A stretch of 64,000 bases of DNA from an uncultured Winogradskyella sp. GTDB taxonomy: Bacteria; Bacteroidota; Bacteroidia; Flavobacteriales; Flavobacteriaceae. Shown here piece after piece: positions 63,548 to 64,000 of this stretch; the stretch's first letter is position 1, and the number at the start of each line of letters is the position of its first letter. The stretch spans positions 186,001 through 250,000 of the forward strand of contig NZ_CANMXL010000002.1 of NCBI RefSeq assembly GCF_947501905.1. The letters run 5' to 3'. Both the position numbers and the translations under genes were made by a program. The notes beneath the pieces were generated by a model, which saw only the letters and a list, made by a program, of their open reading frames with translations, was not told the origin of the DNA and did not search any database.

Positions 63548-64000
63548 ATGAAAAATGTACTATTACTAACTGACTTTTCGGATAGTTCTATAAATGCTAT
63601 AAACTATGCCATGCATTTTTTTAAATCAGAAAAATGCACGTTCTATATAATGCATGTTCATAAATCTGGGTCCTTTACTAGTGATGATTTTATTTTAAGC
63701 GATTCTAAAACTAGCATTCATGATATTATTGCAAGTAAACCTAAAGCGAAGTTGGTCAACTTAATAAAAGTACTAGAGAAAGACTTTAATAATACTAAGC
63801 ACAATTTTGAAACAATCATTGATTTTGACAACTTTATTGACGCTGTAAATCATATCATAAAATCTAAACATATTGAGATTGTTATTTTGGGTAGCAATGG
63901 TAAAACTGGAGCCAAAGAAATTATTTTTGGCAGTAATACGCTAAACATAATTAGTAATGTAAATTGTACAACGCTAGTCATACCTGAAGACTATACACAT
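63548..64000 (+). CDS. Universal stress protein, UspA family (cut by window end)
   Basis: 151 codons from the ATG at 63548, still open at the window end. The first domain is complete: NVLLLTDFSDSSINAINYA (nucleotide-binding start) and VILGSNGKTGAKEIIFGSNT, the G-x(2)-G-x(9)-GS(N/T) ATP-type motif. Bacteroidota Usp proteins often have two such domains of about 270-290 residues in all, so half is missing. An Fnr-like box and -7-like element upstream place it with the oxidase genes, giving a probable low-oxygen stress role. Confidence 0.9.
   Translation, partial: MKNVLLLTDFSDSSINAINYAMHFFKSEKCTFYIMHVHKSGSFTSDDFILSDSKTSIHDIIASKPKAKLVNLIKVLEKDFNNTKHNFETIIDFDNFIDAVNHIIKSKHIEIVILGSNGKTGAKEIIFGSNTLNIISNVNCTTLVIPEDYTH

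Noticed and set aside
1..64000. CRISPR arrays, tRNA or rRNA genes, insertion sequences, integrases
   Set aside because: I looked for regular repeat-spacer patterns, tRNA-like cloverleaf ends, transposase genes and flanking inverted repeats and saw none that could be supported.

Overview
This 64 kb window looks like ordinary chromosome of a low-GC member of the Bacteroidota, most likely a marine Flavobacteriaceae. The evidence is the TAnnTTTG promoter -7 elements ahead of many genes, the many small lipoproteins, a type IX secretion C-terminal domain on a nuclease, the fused CcoN-CcoO subunit of a cbb3 oxidase, and Bacteroidota-specific families such as the GlmU-like TIGR03991 type, DUF4199 and DUF6090. 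I saw no rRNA, tRNA, CRISPR array, prophage, transposase or integrase.

Layout. Positions 1-19.2k are mostly housekeeping: carB (cut by the window start), rpmH, a lytic transglycosylase, the tRNA-modifying MtaB, a peptide-binding lipoprotein, a GlmU-like nucleotidyltransferase, rpmE2, a glycosyltransferase, phosphoglucomutase, an MsbA-like exporter, and a three-gene ECF sigma / membrane protein / Spy-like set. Positions 19.3-27.3k hold an RsmB-like methyltransferase, a T9SS-exported endonuclease I, purL and an acyl-CoA ligase. Positions 27.4-29.4k hold a small secreted protein, a membrane-spanning LuxR-type regulator and a small membrane protein. Positions 29.4-35.4k are a MarR-controlled beta-oxidation operon in the order marR-fadN-fadA-fadE. 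Positions 35.5-44.9k are accessory genes: exported repeat, fusion and hydrolase proteins plus a tandem pair of DUF6090 membrane proteins followed by an eight-codon vestige of a third copy. Positions 45-54k hold an AAA ATPase / VWA pair, a large Asp-box repeat protein and an S9 peptidase. Positions 54-63.5k are the cbb3 cytochrome oxidase locus (Crp/Fnr regulator, ccoI, ccoS, ccoNO, ccoQ, ccoP, ccoG, ccoH, and a SafE-like transporter), followed by a universal stress protein cut by the window end.

The clearest regulatory observation is at the oxidase locus. Three Fnr-like palindromes (ahead of ccoI, ccoS and the stress protein gene) sit at exactly the same distance, 29.5 bp from box centre, upstream of a -7-like hexamer/octamer. 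One of them also covers the upstream promoter region of the divergent fnr-like gene. The second clear one is a pair of TATGCGYGCATA palindromes upstream of marR-fadNAE. The best candidates for undescribed biology are the DUF6090 tandem array with its repeated 5' end, the signal-peptide/periplasmic-domain/LuxR regulator with its small secreted neighbour and phased T-tracts, and the ATPase/VWA pair with altered Walker motifs. All functions are read from sequence motifs by eye; no database search was run.
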